Source: JBBRVW01 sp963784645 (lineage in GTDB: Bacteria > Actinomycetota > Actinomycetes > JACCUZ01). Taken from it: a stretch of 64,000 nt of DNA. The notes beneath the pieces are model-generated. The model saw only the letters and a program-made list of their open reading frames with translations, searched no databases and was not told the DNA's origin. The DNA lies in assembly GCA_963784645.1 (NCBI GenBank), contig CAWARY010000015.1, positions 248,001 to 312,000 on the forward strand, written 5' to 3'. Position 1 is the stretch's first letter; every line of letters begins with the position of its first letter. A program made the position numbers and the translations under genes. This document shows, piece after piece, positions 1 to 7,836 of this stretch.

Positions 1-48
1 GGTCCCAGCGCGAGACGGACGGCGGGGTCGACGAGGGCACGGCTCTAC

Positions 49-996
49 TCACGCCCAGAGGGTGCCGTCGAGACTGGCCTCGGCCTCGTCCAGGGTGCCG
101 GCGTAGGCCCCGGTGGAGAGGTACTTCCAGCCCGCGTCGCACACGATGAATGCGATGTCGGCGCGGCCGCCCTCGCGGGCGACGTTGCCGGCGATGCCCA
201 GCGCGGCGTGCAGGATCGCGCCGGTCGAGAAGCCGACGAACATCCCTTCGTTGTCCAGCAGCTCGCGGACCCGGCGGACGGCGTCACGGGGTCCGACCGA
301 GTACCGCGACGAGAGCACCGAGGAGTCGTAGAGCTCGGGCACGAACCCCTCGTCGAGGTTGCGCAGGCCGTAGACCAGCTCGCCGTACCGCGGCTCGGCG
401 GCAACGATCTCGATGCCGGGCACCCGCTCGCGCAGATAGCGGCCGACTCCCATCAGCGTCCCGGTCGTGCCCAGGCCCGCCACGAAGTGCGTGATCGACG
501 GCAGGTCGGCGAGGATCTCAGGCCCCGTCGTGGCGTAGTGCGACTCGGCGTTCGCGGGGTTGCCGTACTGGTAGAGCATCACCCAGTCGGGGTGCTCCTC
601 CGCGATGCCCTTCGCCACCCGGACCGCCTCGTTCGAGCCACCCTCGGCGGGCGACGAGACGATCTCCGCCCCCCACATCTCGAGCAGCTGGCGCCGCTCC
701 ACCGACGTGTTGGCCGGCATCACGCACACCAGCCGGTAGCCCTTCAGCCGGGCCACCATCGCCAGCGAGATGCCGGTGTTGCCGGATGTCGGCTCGAGGA
801 TCGTGCAGCCCGGCCGGAGCAGCCCGGCCTTCTCGGCCTGCTCGACCATGAACAGTGCCGGACGGTCCTTGACCGAGCCGGTGGGGTTGCGGTCCTCGAG
901 CTTGGCCCACAGCCGCACGTCGGGCGACGGAGAGAGCCGCGGCAACCCCACGAGCGGGGTGTTGCCGACCGAGTCCAGCAGCGAGTCGTACCGCAC
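49..996 (-). CDS. cysM: CysO-dependent cysteine synthase CysM
   Basis: A 315-aa PLP-dependent enzyme of the cysteine synthase family. The PLP lysine lies in GSVKDRPA (K43), followed by the SGNTG phosphate/substrate loop near residue 70 and a glycine-rich cofactor loop, GLGTTGT, near 175. The segment LRNLDEGFVPELYD and the C-terminus ending in LWA resemble mycobacterial CysM, which uses O-phosphoserine and the thiocarboxylated carrier CysO instead of sulfide (known for that family). It lies 9 nt downstream of cysO and two genes downstream of mec, so the same pathway is very likely here. Length is normal and the whole frame is present. A general O-acetylserine sulfhydrylase is the less likely alternative. 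Confidence 0.95.
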   Translation of the reverse strand: MRYDSLLDSVGNTPLVGLPRLSPSPDVRLWAKLEDRNPTGSVKDRPALFMVEQAEKAGLLRPGCTILEPTSGNTGISLAMVARLKGYRLVCVMPANTSVERRQLLEMWGAEIVSSPAEGGSNEAVRVAKGIAEEHPDWVMLYQYGNPANAESHYATTGPEILADLPSITHFVAGLGTTGTLMGVGRYLRERVPGIEIVAAEPRYGELVYGLRNLDEGFVPELYDSSVLSSRYSVGPRDAVRRVRELLDNEGMFVGFSTGAILHAALGIAGNVAREGGRADIAFIVCDAGWKYLSTGAYAGTLDEAEASLDGTLWA

Positions 997-1005
997 GTTG
1001 AGGCC

Positions 1006-1278
1006 CTAGCCGCCAGCGACTGCCGGCAGCACCGTGACGTTGTCGCCGTCCTTGACCTCGGTCTCGAGACCGCCGAGGAAGCGCACGTCCTCGTCGTTGA
1101 GGTAGACGTTGACGAACCGGCGCAGCCCCTTCTCGTCGACCAGGCGGTCGCGCAGGCCGGCGTGCCGCGACTCGAGGTCGTCGATGAGTGCGGCCAGCGT
1201 GCCGCCCGCGCCCTCCACGGCCTTGTCGCCGCCGGTGTACTGGCGCAGGATGGTCGGGATCCGGACCTCGATGCTCAC
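1006..1278 (-). CDS. cysO: CysO, ubiquitin-like sulfur carrier protein
   Basis: A 90-aa ThiS/MoaD-type beta-grasp protein that ends in a bare Gly-Gly (PAVAGG). In this family the C-terminal glycine is converted to a thiocarboxylate, and CysM adds the sulfur to make a cysteinyl adduct that Mec then cuts off. The ending needs no proteolytic exposure. The gene sits between mec and cysM on the same strand, which matches the known CysO pathway rather than thiamine or molybdopterin synthesis. The ATG is preceded by a purine-rich ribosome site (AAGGAG about 7 nt upstream). Transcription probably continues from mec. Confidence 0.95.
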   Translation of the reverse strand: MSIEVRIPTILRQYTGGDKAVEGAGGTLAALIDDLESRHAGLRDRLVDEKGLRRFVNVYLNDEDVRFLGGLETEVKDGDNVTVLPAVAGG

Positions 1279-1309
1279 TGCAGGTGCTCCTTCGCAAGAC
1301 GGACAGCCG

Positions 1310-1334
1310 GGTCGATCGCCCCAGGTCGATCGCC
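1310..1334. repeat. Tandem 11-bp repeat between mec and cysO
   Basis: GGTCGATCGCC occurs twice (1310-1320 and 1324-1334), separated by 3 nt, so the copies are offset by 14 bp. Each copy contains the palindrome CGATCG. The repeat fills part of the 74-nt mec-cysO spacer. Its function is unknown; it could be a binding site or chance in GC-rich DNA. Confidence 0.6.
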
Positions 1335-1352
1335 ATTGTCACAACAGCAACC

Positions 1353-1766
1353 TCACAACGTCGCGACTACCCGGACCTCTTCCTCGGTGACCTCGCCGTC
1401 CACGATCCGGTACGACCGGAGCTCCTCGGAGTCCGGCTCACGGGTCGAGACGAGGACGTAGTGGGCGCCCGGTTCCATGGCGAGTGTGATGTCGGTACGC
1501 GAGGGGTAGGCCTCGGTCGAGGTGTGCGAGTGGTAGATCACCACAGGCTCCTCGTCGCGGTCGTCCATCTCGCGGTAGAGCCTCAGCAGGTCACCGGAGT
1601 CGAACTCGTAGAACGTCGGCGACCTGGCGGCGTTGAGCATCGGCACGAACCGCTCGGCCCGGCCGGTGCCGACCGGCCCCGCGACCACGCCGCACGCCTC
1701 GTCGGGGTGGTCCCGACGCGCGTGCGCCACGATCTCGTCGTACGTCGACCGCGCGATCTCGAGCAC
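1353..1766 (-). CDS. mec: Mec, JAMM/MPN+ metallopeptidase for CysO-cysteine
   Basis: A zinc peptidase of about 137 aa. The JAMM signature is complete: HSH, seven residues, then SRTD, with an upstream glutamate. In mycobacteria the homologue releases cysteine from the CysO-cysteine adduct. Two GTG codons lie close together at 1772 and 1766. I chose 1766 because a TAGGCT -10 box ends 7 nt before it, giving a leaderless start; 1772 would be only 1 nt from that box. The reading frame stays open far upstream but that part does not look like protein. It is followed by cysO after 74 nt. Confidence 0.9.
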   Translation of the reverse strand: MLEIARSTYDEIVAHARRDHPDEACGVVAGPVGTGRAERFVPMLNAARSPTFYEFDSGDLLRLYREMDDRDEEPVVIYHSHTSTEAYPSRTDITLAMEPGAHYVLVSTREPDSEELRSYRIVDGEVTEEEVRVVATL

Positions 1767-1773
1767 GACCACC

Positions 1774-1779
1774 AGCCTA
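1774..1779 (-). promoter_or_regulatory. -10 box for mec (leaderless)
   Basis: TAGGCT on the minus strand lies 7 nt before the GTG at 1766, the spacing seen at many starts in this window. It suggests that mec-cysO-cysM can be transcribed independently of clpS-DUF2017. No clear -35 is visible. Confidence 0.5.
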
Positions 1780-1810
1780 ATGCTGCTGGTCAGCCGCCCG
1801 GCACGACGCG

Positions 1811-2362
1811 TCAGACGTCGGACCAGAGCGCCTGCACCAGGGTCTCCTGGAGGTAGGTCAAGCGGTCGTAGACCCAGAAGAGCATGAGCCGGGGGTCGTC
1901 GTCCGGCAGGGAGTCGACCAGCTCCTCGAGCTCCTCGGTGACGCCGAGCCGCTCGCCCAGCACCAGCCGGGTGTCGTTGAGGGCTCCGAGCCACTCCTGC
2001 GCCTGCCCGGGTGTGAGCAGGACCTTGCCGGGCTCCTCCCCCAGCGTGGCCAGGGCCGTCTCCAGCCGGGCCTGCTTGACCGACCGCAGGCCCGGCTCGG
2101 TGTAGCGCCGGAAGTCGGCCGAGGCCGCGGGGTCGTCGGTGTAGCCGTCGGGGAACAGCCGCGCCAGCGCCGGGTCCTCCGGGACCTCGGTGGCGGTGCC
2201 GATGCCGACTGCACGGGCCAGCGGGTCGTCCTCGGCGCTGTCCTCGCCGCCGTCGAGCAGCTCGCGCATCTCGAGCAGCAGGTGCCGGAAGACCCGGTGC
2301 TCGTCGGCGCCGAACGTCGCGGAGACGTCACCCCTGCGGGCCCGGCGGAAGCTTGCGACCAC
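1811..2362 (-). CDS. DUF2017 family protein
   Basis: A 183-aa cytosolic protein with no signal peptide or membrane segment. It is mostly predicted helix and carries an acidic central stretch (about residues 35-50). It matches the actinobacterial DUF2017 family by sequence character and by position: in Mycobacterium tuberculosis the gene after clpS and before the mec-cysO-cysM group is of this type. It starts with GTG 7 nt after the clpS stop, so the two are translated from one mRNA. The molecular function of the family is not established. The fixed link to clpS hints at a role near ClpCP proteolysis (inference). Confidence 0.8.
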   Translation of the reverse strand: MVASFRRARRGDVSATFGADEHRVFRHLLLEMRELLDGGEDSAEDDPLARAVGIGTATEVPEDPALARLFPDGYTDDPAASADFRRYTEPGLRSVKQARLETALATLGEEPGKVLLTPGQAQEWLGALNDTRLVLGERLGVTEELEELVDSLPDDDPRLMLFWVYDRLTYLQETLVQALWSDV

Positions 2363-2369
2363 GTCGCCG

Positions 2370-2672
2370 CTACTCGTCGTGCTGCAGGGTGGCCCACAGC
2401 CCGTAGCCGTGCATGGCCTCGACGTCGCGCTCCATCTCCTCGCGGGTGCCGTTGGACACCACAGCCTTGCCCTTCTCGTGCACGTCCAGCATGAGCTTGG
2501 CCGCCTTCTCCTTCGGGTAGCCGAAGTGCTTCTGGATCACGTAGGCGACGTACGACATAAGGTTGACGGGGTCGTTCCACACGATGGTGACCCACGGCTT
2601 GTCCGGGACGACGACGCGGGAGGTGTCGACGTCCTGGTCCGGCCGGGCGGTCTCAGGCGGGGCCACGGACAT
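2370..2672 (-). CDS. clpS: ClpS, Clp protease adaptor
   Basis: A 100-aa adaptor that delivers N-degron substrates to the ClpC/ClpA chaperone. The family core is clear: the VWNDPVNLMSYV segment around residue 32, the HFGYPKEKA helix and the VHEKGKAVV strand. These form the pocket and ClpC-binding face. The N-terminal 25 residues are variable, as usual. It heads the clpS-DUF2017-mec-cysO-cysM run and is transcribed divergently from pncB across 55 nt. A -10 box 6 nt before the ATG predicts a leaderless mRNA. Confidence 0.95.
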   Translation of the reverse strand: MSVAPPETARPDQDVDTSRVVVPDKPWVTIVWNDPVNLMSYVAYVIQKHFGYPKEKAAKLMLDVHEKGKAVVSNGTREEMERDVEAMHGYGLWATLQHDE

Positions 2673-2678
2673 GGGACC

Positions 2679-2684
2679 AATCTA
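2679..2684 (-). promoter_or_regulatory. clpS: -10 box for clpS (leaderless)
   Basis: TAGATT on the minus strand ends 6 nt before the clpS ATG at 2672. It is back to back with the pncB -10 box in a 55-nt divergent spacer, so both promoters must be very compact. Confidence 0.6.
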
Positions 2685-2715
2685 CGGGGCCGGGCGGGCG
2701 CCGATCGAGGCGATC

Positions 2716-2721
2716 TAGGCT
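2716..2721 (+). promoter_or_regulatory. pncB: -10 box for pncB (leaderless)
   Basis: TAGGCT is followed by 6 nt and the GTG start of pncB at 2728. There is no ribosome binding site, so a leaderless mRNA is predicted. Confidence 0.6.
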
Positions 2722-2727
2722 GACCGC

Positions 2728-4014
2728 GTGACGGTCGACACCGGTCTGCTGACCGACCACTACGAGCTCACCATGCTGCAGGCCGCGCTGCGCGACGGCA
2801 CCGCCGGCCGCCGGTGCGCCTTCGAGGTGTTCGCCCGGCGCCTCCCCGAGGGTCGCCGCTACGGCGTCGTGGCCGGCACCGGGCGCCTGCTCGACGCGAT
2901 CCCGCACTTCCGCTACGGCGAGCAGCAGCTGGCGCGGCTGCGCGACAACGGCGTCCTCGACACCGTGACCTGCGACTACCTCGCCGACTACCGCTTCGCC
3001 GGCGACGTCACCGGCTACGCCGAGGGCGAGCTGTTCTTCCCCGGCTCCCCGGTGCTCACCGTCGAGGGCACCTTCGCCGAGTCCGTTCTGCTCGAGACCC
3101 TGACGCTGAGCATCCTCAACCACGACAGCGCGGTGGCCTCTGCCGCGGCCCGGATGGCGTACGCCGCCGGCGACCGGCCCTGCATCGAGATGGGCTCCCG
3201 GCGGACGCACGAGGAGGCAGCCGTCGCGGCGGCCCGCGCTGCCTACCTCGCCGGCTTCGCGACCACGAGCAACCTGGCCGCCGGCAAGCGGTTCGGGGTC
3301 CCGACGGCCGGCACCGCGGCGCACTCCTGGACGCTGCTCTACGAGAAGGAGGTCGACGCGTTCCGCGCGCAGGTCGACGCCCTCGGCGCCGGCACCACGC
3401 TGCTGGTCGACACCTACGACATCGCGGCCGGTATCCGGACCGCCGTCGAGGTGGCCGGCCCGGAGCTGGGGGCGGTGCGCATCGACTCCGGCGACCTCGG
3501 CGTGCTGGCCCACCAGGCCCGCGCCCAGCTCGACGAGCTCGGCAACACCTCGACCCGCATCGTGCTCTCGGGCGACCTGGACGAGTACAGCCTGGCCTCG
3601 CTCGCGACGGCCCCGGTCGACGCGTACGGCGTCGGCACCTCGGTGGTCACCGGATCGGGCGCACCCACAGCCGGCTTCGTCTACAAGCTGGTCGAGGTCG
3701 ACGGCCGCGCAGTGGCCAAGCGCTCCGAGGACAAGACGACCCACGGCGGCCGCAAGACCGCCGTCCGGCGGCACCGCCCGACCGGCACGGCCACCGAGGA
3801 GGTCGTGCGTTCGCAGGGCAGCCCCGCGCCCCGCGACGGCGACCGGGCCCTGCAGGTGCCGATGGTGCGTGCCGGCAGACCGCTCGAGCTGCCCACCCTC
3901 GAGGAGTCGCGCGCCTACCTGACGAAGATGCTCACCACCCTGCCCTGGCAGGGTCTCGCCCTGTCGCGCGGCGAGCCCGCGATCCCCACCACGTACGAGG
4001 AGCCGCATGCCTGA
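2728..4014 (+). CDS. pncB: Nicotinate phosphoribosyltransferase
   Basis: A 428-aa NAPRTase that joins nicotinate to PRPP to make nicotinate mononucleotide in the Preiss-Handler route of NAD salvage. The N-terminal LLTDHYELTM segment and the GTAAHSW segment are typical; H199 aligns with the histidine that is phosphorylated in this family. Further C-terminal, IDSGDLG (near residue 252) belongs to the phosphate-binding part of the barrel. The start is a GTG placed 6 nt after a -10 box. The end overlaps pncA by 8 nt, so nicotinamidase and this enzyme act in sequence from one transcript. The divergent clpS neighbour is the same as in M. tuberculosis. Confidence 0.95.
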   Translation: MTVDTGLLTDHYELTMLQAALRDGTAGRRCAFEVFARRLPEGRRYGVVAGTGRLLDAIPHFRYGEQQLARLRDNGVLDTVTCDYLADYRFAGDVTGYAEGELFFPGSPVLTVEGTFAESVLLETLTLSILNHDSAVASAAARMAYAAGDRPCIEMGSRRTHEEAAVAAARAAYLAGFATTSNLAAGKRFGVPTAGTAAHSWTLLYEKEVDAFRAQVDALGAGTTLLVDTYDIAAGIRTAVEVAGPELGAVRIDSGDLGVLAHQARAQLDELGNTSTRIVLSGDLDEYSLASLATAPVDAYGVGTSVVTGSGAPTAGFVYKLVEVDGRAVAKRSEDKTTHGGRKTAVRRHRPTGTATEEVVRSQGSPAPRDGDRALQVPMVRAGRPLELPTLEESRAYLTKMLTTLPWQGLALSRGEPAIPTTYEEPHA

Positions 4015-4594
4015 GGTCCGCTACGACGCCGCGACCGCCTTGGTCGTCGTCGACGTCCAGAACGACTTCGCCGACCCCGGCGGCGGCCTCTACGTCCGCG
4101 ACGGCGAGTCGGTCGTGACCCTGGTCAACGAGCAGGTCACCGCCGCCCAGAACGCGGGTGCCGCCGTCGTCTACACGCAGGACTGGCACCCCGCCTCCAC
4201 CCCGCACTTCGAGAAGGACGGCGGCGTCTGGCCGGTGCACTGCGTCGCCGACACCTGGGGCGCCGGGCTGCACCCGAACCTGCTGGTGCACGGCCCGGTC
4301 GTCCGCAAGGGCACCTCCGGTGAGGACGGCTACTCGGGCTTCTCGGTCCGCGACCCCCTGACGGGTGCCGCCGCGCCGACCCAGCTCCAGTCGTTGCTCG
4401 ACCCGTCGGTGCAGCGCCTCGTCGTGGTGGGCCTGGCGGGCGACTACTGCGTCAAGGACACCGCGCTGGACGGTGTCCGGCTCGACTACGTCGTCGAGGT
4501 GCCGCTGGCCCTCACCCGCTTCGTCGAGCTCGAGGAGGGCGACGCCGAGCGCTCCGTCGAGGAGCTGCGGGCGGCCGGGGTGACGGTCTCATGA
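4007..4594 (+). CDS. pncA: Nicotinamidase
   Basis: A 195-aa isochorismatase-fold amidase that hydrolyses nicotinamide to nicotinate for PncB. The triad is intact: D16 in VVVDVQNDF, K101 in VVRKGTS and C148 in GDYCVKD. Metal ligands are also visible (D59 and H61 in TQDWHP, H67, H78 in WPVHC). The ATG lies inside the end of pncB (8-nt overlap), consistent with translational coupling. In mycobacteria the homologue also activates pyrazinamide. The downstream aldo/keto reductase overlaps by 4 nt. Confidence 0.95.
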   Translation: MPEVRYDAATALVVVDVQNDFADPGGGLYVRDGESVVTLVNEQVTAAQNAGAAVVYTQDWHPASTPHFEKDGGVWPVHCVADTWGAGLHPNLLVHGPVVRKGTSGEDGYSGFSVRDPLTGAAAPTQLQSLLDPSVQRLVVVGLAGDYCVKDTALDGVRLDYVVEVPLALTRFVELEEGDAERSVEELRAAGVTVS

Positions 4595-5376
4595 CCGGGG
4601 TCCCGCAGGATGCCGCCGTCCTGCCCGGCGGCGGCCGGATGCCGCTGCTCGGCTTCGGCACCTGGCAGATCAAGGGTGCCGCCGCGACCGAGGCAGTCGG
4701 CCACGCGCTGGCCGCCGGCTACCGGCACCTCGACACCGCCACGGTCTACGGCAACGAGAAGCAGGTCGGCGCCGGGCTGGCCGGCAGCGGCGTCGCCCGC
4801 GACGACGTGTTCGTCACGACGAAGTGCCCGCCGCGCCACGCGGGTCGTGAGCTCGACACCCTGCGCACCAGCCTCGACGGGCTCGGCACCGACCACGTCG
4901 ACCTCTGGCTGGTCCATTGGCCCGGCGGCTCGGGCGCCGACGTCGCGATGTGGCGGGCCTTCGGCGAGGCCCAGCAGCAGGGACTGGCCCGCGCGGTCGG
5001 GGTGAGCAACTACTCCCTCGAGCAGGTCGACGAGCTCACGCGTGAGACCGGCCTCACGCCGGCGGTCAACCAGGTCGAGTGGAGCCCGCTGCTCTTCGAT
5101 CGCCGGGTCCTCGACGGGCACCGCGAGCGCGGCGTCGTCCTCGAGGGGTACAGCGCGCTGCGGGGCGGCACCCTGGAGCACCCGACGATCGTGGGCCTGG
5201 CCGAGCGACTCGGCCGCACGCCGGCCCAGGTGATCGTGCGGTGGCACCTGCAGCACGGGGTGGTCGTGATCCCGAAGTCGGTGCGCGAGGACCGGATCCG
5301 GTCCAACGCCGACGTCGACGGGTTCACCCTCACCGAGGACGACATGACCGCACTCGACGCGCTCGGGACGGCCTGA
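4591..5376 (+). CDS. Aldo/keto reductase
   Basis: A 261-aa NADPH-dependent TIM-barrel oxidoreductase. The catalytic tetrad can be assigned as D48, Y53, K78 and H109 (segments HLDTATVYGNE, TTKCP and LVHWP). The C-terminal cofactor segment IPKSVREDRI, which binds the NADPH adenosine phosphate, is present. It starts with an ATGA overlap on the pncA stop, so it is the third gene of the NAD salvage operon. The physiological substrate cannot be told; family members reduce aldehydes, ketones or 2,5-diketo-gluconate. The link to pncBA may reflect NADP(H) use or simple co-transcription. Its stop lies 11 nt from the convergent gene. Confidence 0.88.
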   Translation: MTGVPQDAAVLPGGGRMPLLGFGTWQIKGAAATEAVGHALAAGYRHLDTATVYGNEKQVGAGLAGSGVARDDVFVTTKCPPRHAGRELDTLRTSLDGLGTDHVDLWLVHWPGGSGADVAMWRAFGEAQQQGLARAVGVSNYSLEQVDELTRETGLTPAVNQVEWSPLLFDRRVLDGHRERGVVLEGYSALRGGTLEHPTIVGLAERLGRTPAQVIVRWHLQHGVVVIPKSVREDRIRSNADVDGFTLTEDDMTALDALGTA

Positions 5377-5387
5377 CTCCTTCCCGA

Positions 5388-6275
5388 TCAGGCGACCCAG
5401 CGCGCCATCGCCGGGTCGAGCGGGATCCCCGCGTCCGGATGCAGGATCGCGGCCAGCGCCTCGACCCCGTCGACCAGCCGCGGCCCCGGCCGGGCGAAGG
5501 ACGCGTTCGCGTCCACCGCCCACAGCGGTACGTCGGGAAGCACCCCTGATGCCATCGCCTCCCCCGCGAGCCGGGCCGACTCGTCGAGGCCGAAGCCGCA
5601 CGGTGCCGCGACCACGACGGCCGGCGCGGCGGCGACGACGGCTGTCCAGGTGGTGCGCTCCGATCGGGTGCCCCTGGTACCGAGCACCGCAACCCCGCCC
5701 GCGGTCTCGACCATCTCCGGCACCCAGTGCCCCGGCGTGAAGGGGGGGTCGGTCCACTCCAGCACCATCGTCGGCACCGGCGCCCGCCCGGCCACGGCGC
5801 GCCGTACGGCTGCCAGCCGCTCCCGCAGCGACGCCACCAGCCGCTCGGCCACCGGCAGCCGACCGCACGCCGTGCCGAGCGTCAGCACCGAGTCGAGAAC
5901 GTCGCCGAGGTCCTGCGGGTCGAGGGTGAGGACCTCGGCCCGGCAGCCGAGGTACGCCAGCGCGTCGTCGACCACCGAGACGTCGACGGCGCAGACGGCG
6001 CACAGGTCCTGGGTGACGACGAGGTCGGCGTCGAGACCGGCCAGCGCACCCGCGTCGAGGTGGTAGAGGTCTTCGCCCGCCCCCATCCGCGCCGAGACGG
6101 CAGCGTCGATCTCGGCCGGGGCGAGCCCCGCCGGCAGCGCGGAGGTGGACACGATCGTGCGGGTGCGGGCGGCGGGCGGCTGGTCGCACTCGAACGTCAC
6201 CCCGACGACGTCGTCCCCCGCCCCGAGCGTGAAGAGCAGCTCGGTGGCCGACGGCAGCAACGACACGATCCGCAC
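5388..6275 (-). CDS. BtuF-like cobalamin/metal-chelate binding protein, cytosolic
   Basis: A 295-aa protein of the periplasmic-binding-protein class III fold (BtuF/FecB type): it begins directly with RIVSLLPSATELL, the first strand and helix of that fold. No signal peptide or lipobox precedes it, and no ABC permease or ATPase is near. Upstream sequence supports this start: TAGCGT lies 7 nt before the GTG. Stand-alone, unexported members of this family are common in Actinobacteria and are often labelled cobalamin-binding; their role is not clear. It could store or sense a corrinoid or another ligand. Two tryptophan/proline-rich loops (WTDPPFTPGHW) may line the pocket. Confidence 0.75.
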   Translation of the reverse strand: MRIVSLLPSATELLFTLGAGDDVVGVTFECDQPPAARTRTIVSTSALPAGLAPAEIDAAVSARMGAGEDLYHLDAGALAGLDADLVVTQDLCAVCAVDVSVVDDALAYLGCRAEVLTLDPQDLGDVLDSVLTLGTACGRLPVAERLVASLRERLAAVRRAVAGRAPVPTMVLEWTDPPFTPGHWVPEMVETAGGVAVLGTRGTRSERTTWTAVVAAAPAVVVAAPCGFGLDESARLAGEAMASGVLPDVPLWAVDANASFARPGPRLVDGVEALAAILHPDAGIPLDPAMARWVA

Positions 6276-6282
6276 CCGCCGG

Positions 6283-6288
6283 ACGCTA
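6283..6288 (-). promoter_or_regulatory. -10 box for the BtuF-like gene
   Basis: TAGCGT on the minus strand lies 7 nt before the GTG at 6275; a leaderless start is predicted. The box supports the absence of a signal peptide, because there is no room for a longer protein. Confidence 0.5.
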
Positions 6289-6360
6289 CCCGAGCGTCAG
6301 CGGAGCGTCGTGTCCGATGCCCGCCAGTTCCCGTCGGTGGCCTGCGGCAGACTGGCCAGC

Positions 6361-7836
6361 ATGCTCGACCACGAGACCTGCTACCGCGCCGTCAGCAGCC
6401 GCGACGCGCGCTTCGACGGCTGGTTCGTGACGGCGGTGCGCACCACCGGCATCTACTGCCGGCCGAGCTGCCCGGCCACCACCCCCAAGCGCCGCAACGT
6501 CACGTTCTTCCCCACGTCGGCGGCCGCCCAGCTGGCCGGCTTCCGGGCCTGCCGCCGCTGCCGCCCCGACGCCTCGCCCGGCTCCCCGGAGTGGAACGTG
6601 CGCTCCGACACGGTGGCCCGGGCGATGCGGCTGATCGGTGACGGCACCGTCGACCGCGAGGGCGTCGCCGGCCTGGCCGTCCGGCTCGGCTACAGCGAGC
6701 GACAGCTGCACCGGCTGCTGGTCGCCGAGGTCGGGGCGGGCGCCCAGGCGCTGGCCCGCGCCCAGCGCGCCCACACGGCGCGAATCCTGATCGAGACCAC
6801 CGACCTCAGGCTCTCCGCGATCGCCTTCGCGGCCGGCTTCGCCAGCATCCGTCAGTTCAACGACACGGTCCGAGCGGTCTTCGCCACCACCCCGCGCGAC
6901 CTGCGCGAGAAGGCCACCGCCCGCGGCGGCAGTGCACCCGTCCCCGGCACGATGGTGCTCCGGCTGGCCACCCGGCGACCGTTCGACGGCCGCTGGCTGC
7001 TCGACCTGCTCGGCAGCAAGGCGGTCCCCGGCGTCGAGTCGTACGACGGCGCCACCTTCCGCCGCGCGCTGCTCCTGCCGCACGGCGAGGCCAGCGTCGA
7101 CCTCCACCCCGCCGACGACCACGTCCTCGCCACCCTGCGCCTCGAGGACCCGCGCGACGTCGTTCCCGCGGTGGCCCGGGTCCGGCGGCTGCTCGACCTC
7201 GACGCCGACTCGGCCGCGGTCGACGAGGTGCTCGGTGCCGACCCGCTGCTCGGCCCGCTCGTCGCGGCCCGGCCCGGCATCCGGGTCCCCGGTGCGGTCG
7301 ACGGGCCCGAGATGGCGGTCCGCGCCGTCATCGGCCAGCAGGTGTCGGTCGCGGGTGCCCGCACGGTGGCCGGGCGGCTGGTATCGGCATACGGCAAGCC
7401 CCTGACCCGCGCCGACGGCGACCTCACCCACCACTTCCCCACCGTCGACGTGCTGGCCGAGGTCGACCCCGCCTCGCTGCCGATGCCGCGCACGCGCGGC
7501 CGCACCGTCGTCGGCCTGGCTGCCGCGGCGGCCGCCGGCGAGCTCGACCTGGACACCTCGGCCGACCGCGCGCGCACCGAGACCGCTCTGCTGGCGCTGC
7601 CCGGCATCGGTCCCTGGACCGCCGACTACCTGCGGATGCGGGTGCTCGGTGACCCCGACAGCTTCCTCGCGAGCGACCTCGGCGTCCGCCGGGGCCTCGA
7701 GCGGCTCGGCGCCGCGGGCGATCCCCGCTCGGCGGCCGCTGCGGCCCAGGCATGGCGACCGTGGCGGTCCTATGCCCTCATGCACCTCTGGGACGTCGCG
7801 ATGCGCCCCTGCCCCGACCGGAAGGCACTCCCGTGA
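6361..7836 (+). CDS. Ada-AlkA fusion: methylphosphotriester acceptor/AraC regulator plus 3-methyladenine glycosylase
   Basis: A 491-aa fusion. Residues 1-75 form an AdaA domain with the four zinc cysteines C33, C37, C64 and C67; one of them accepts a methyl group from DNA phosphotriesters. Residues about 80-180 are an AraC helix-turn-helix. Residues about 190-490 are AlkA: an N-terminal domain, then the HhH-GPD core with IGQQVSVAGA, LPGIGPWTADY and the catalytic aspartate in ASDLGVRRG. The protein therefore senses alkylation, activates transcription and excises alkylated bases. The start is the ATG at 6361, since the open frame upstream has no domain sequence. Its stop overlaps the ogt start in GTGA, so the adaptive response is one operon. 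An autoregulatory site is expected upstream but I could not define it. Confidence 0.92.
   Translation: MLDHETCYRAVSSRDARFDGWFVTAVRTTGIYCRPSCPATTPKRRNVTFFPTSAAAQLAGFRACRRCRPDASPGSPEWNVRSDTVARAMRLIGDGTVDREGVAGLAVRLGYSERQLHRLLVAEVGAGAQALARAQRAHTARILIETTDLRLSAIAFAAGFASIRQFNDTVRAVFATTPRDLREKATARGGSAPVPGTMVLRLATRRPFDGRWLLDLLGSKAVPGVESYDGATFRRALLLPHGEASVDLHPADDHVLATLRLEDPRDVVPAVARVRRLLDLDADSAAVDEVLGADPLLGPLVAARPGIRVPGAVDGPEMAVRAVIGQQVSVAGARTVAGRLVSAYGKPLTRADGDLTHHFPTVDVLAEVDPASLPMPRTRGRTVVGLAAAAAAGELDLDTSADRARTETALLALPGIGPWTADYLRMRVLGDPDSFLASDLGVRRGLERLGAAGDPRSAAAAAQAWRPWRSYALMHLWDVAMRPCPDRKALP

Noticed and set aside
2653..4008. Long minus-strand open frame over pncB
   Set aside because: Composition is unlike a protein and the plus strand encodes a complete nicotinate phosphoribosyltransferase with a suitable start and promoter.
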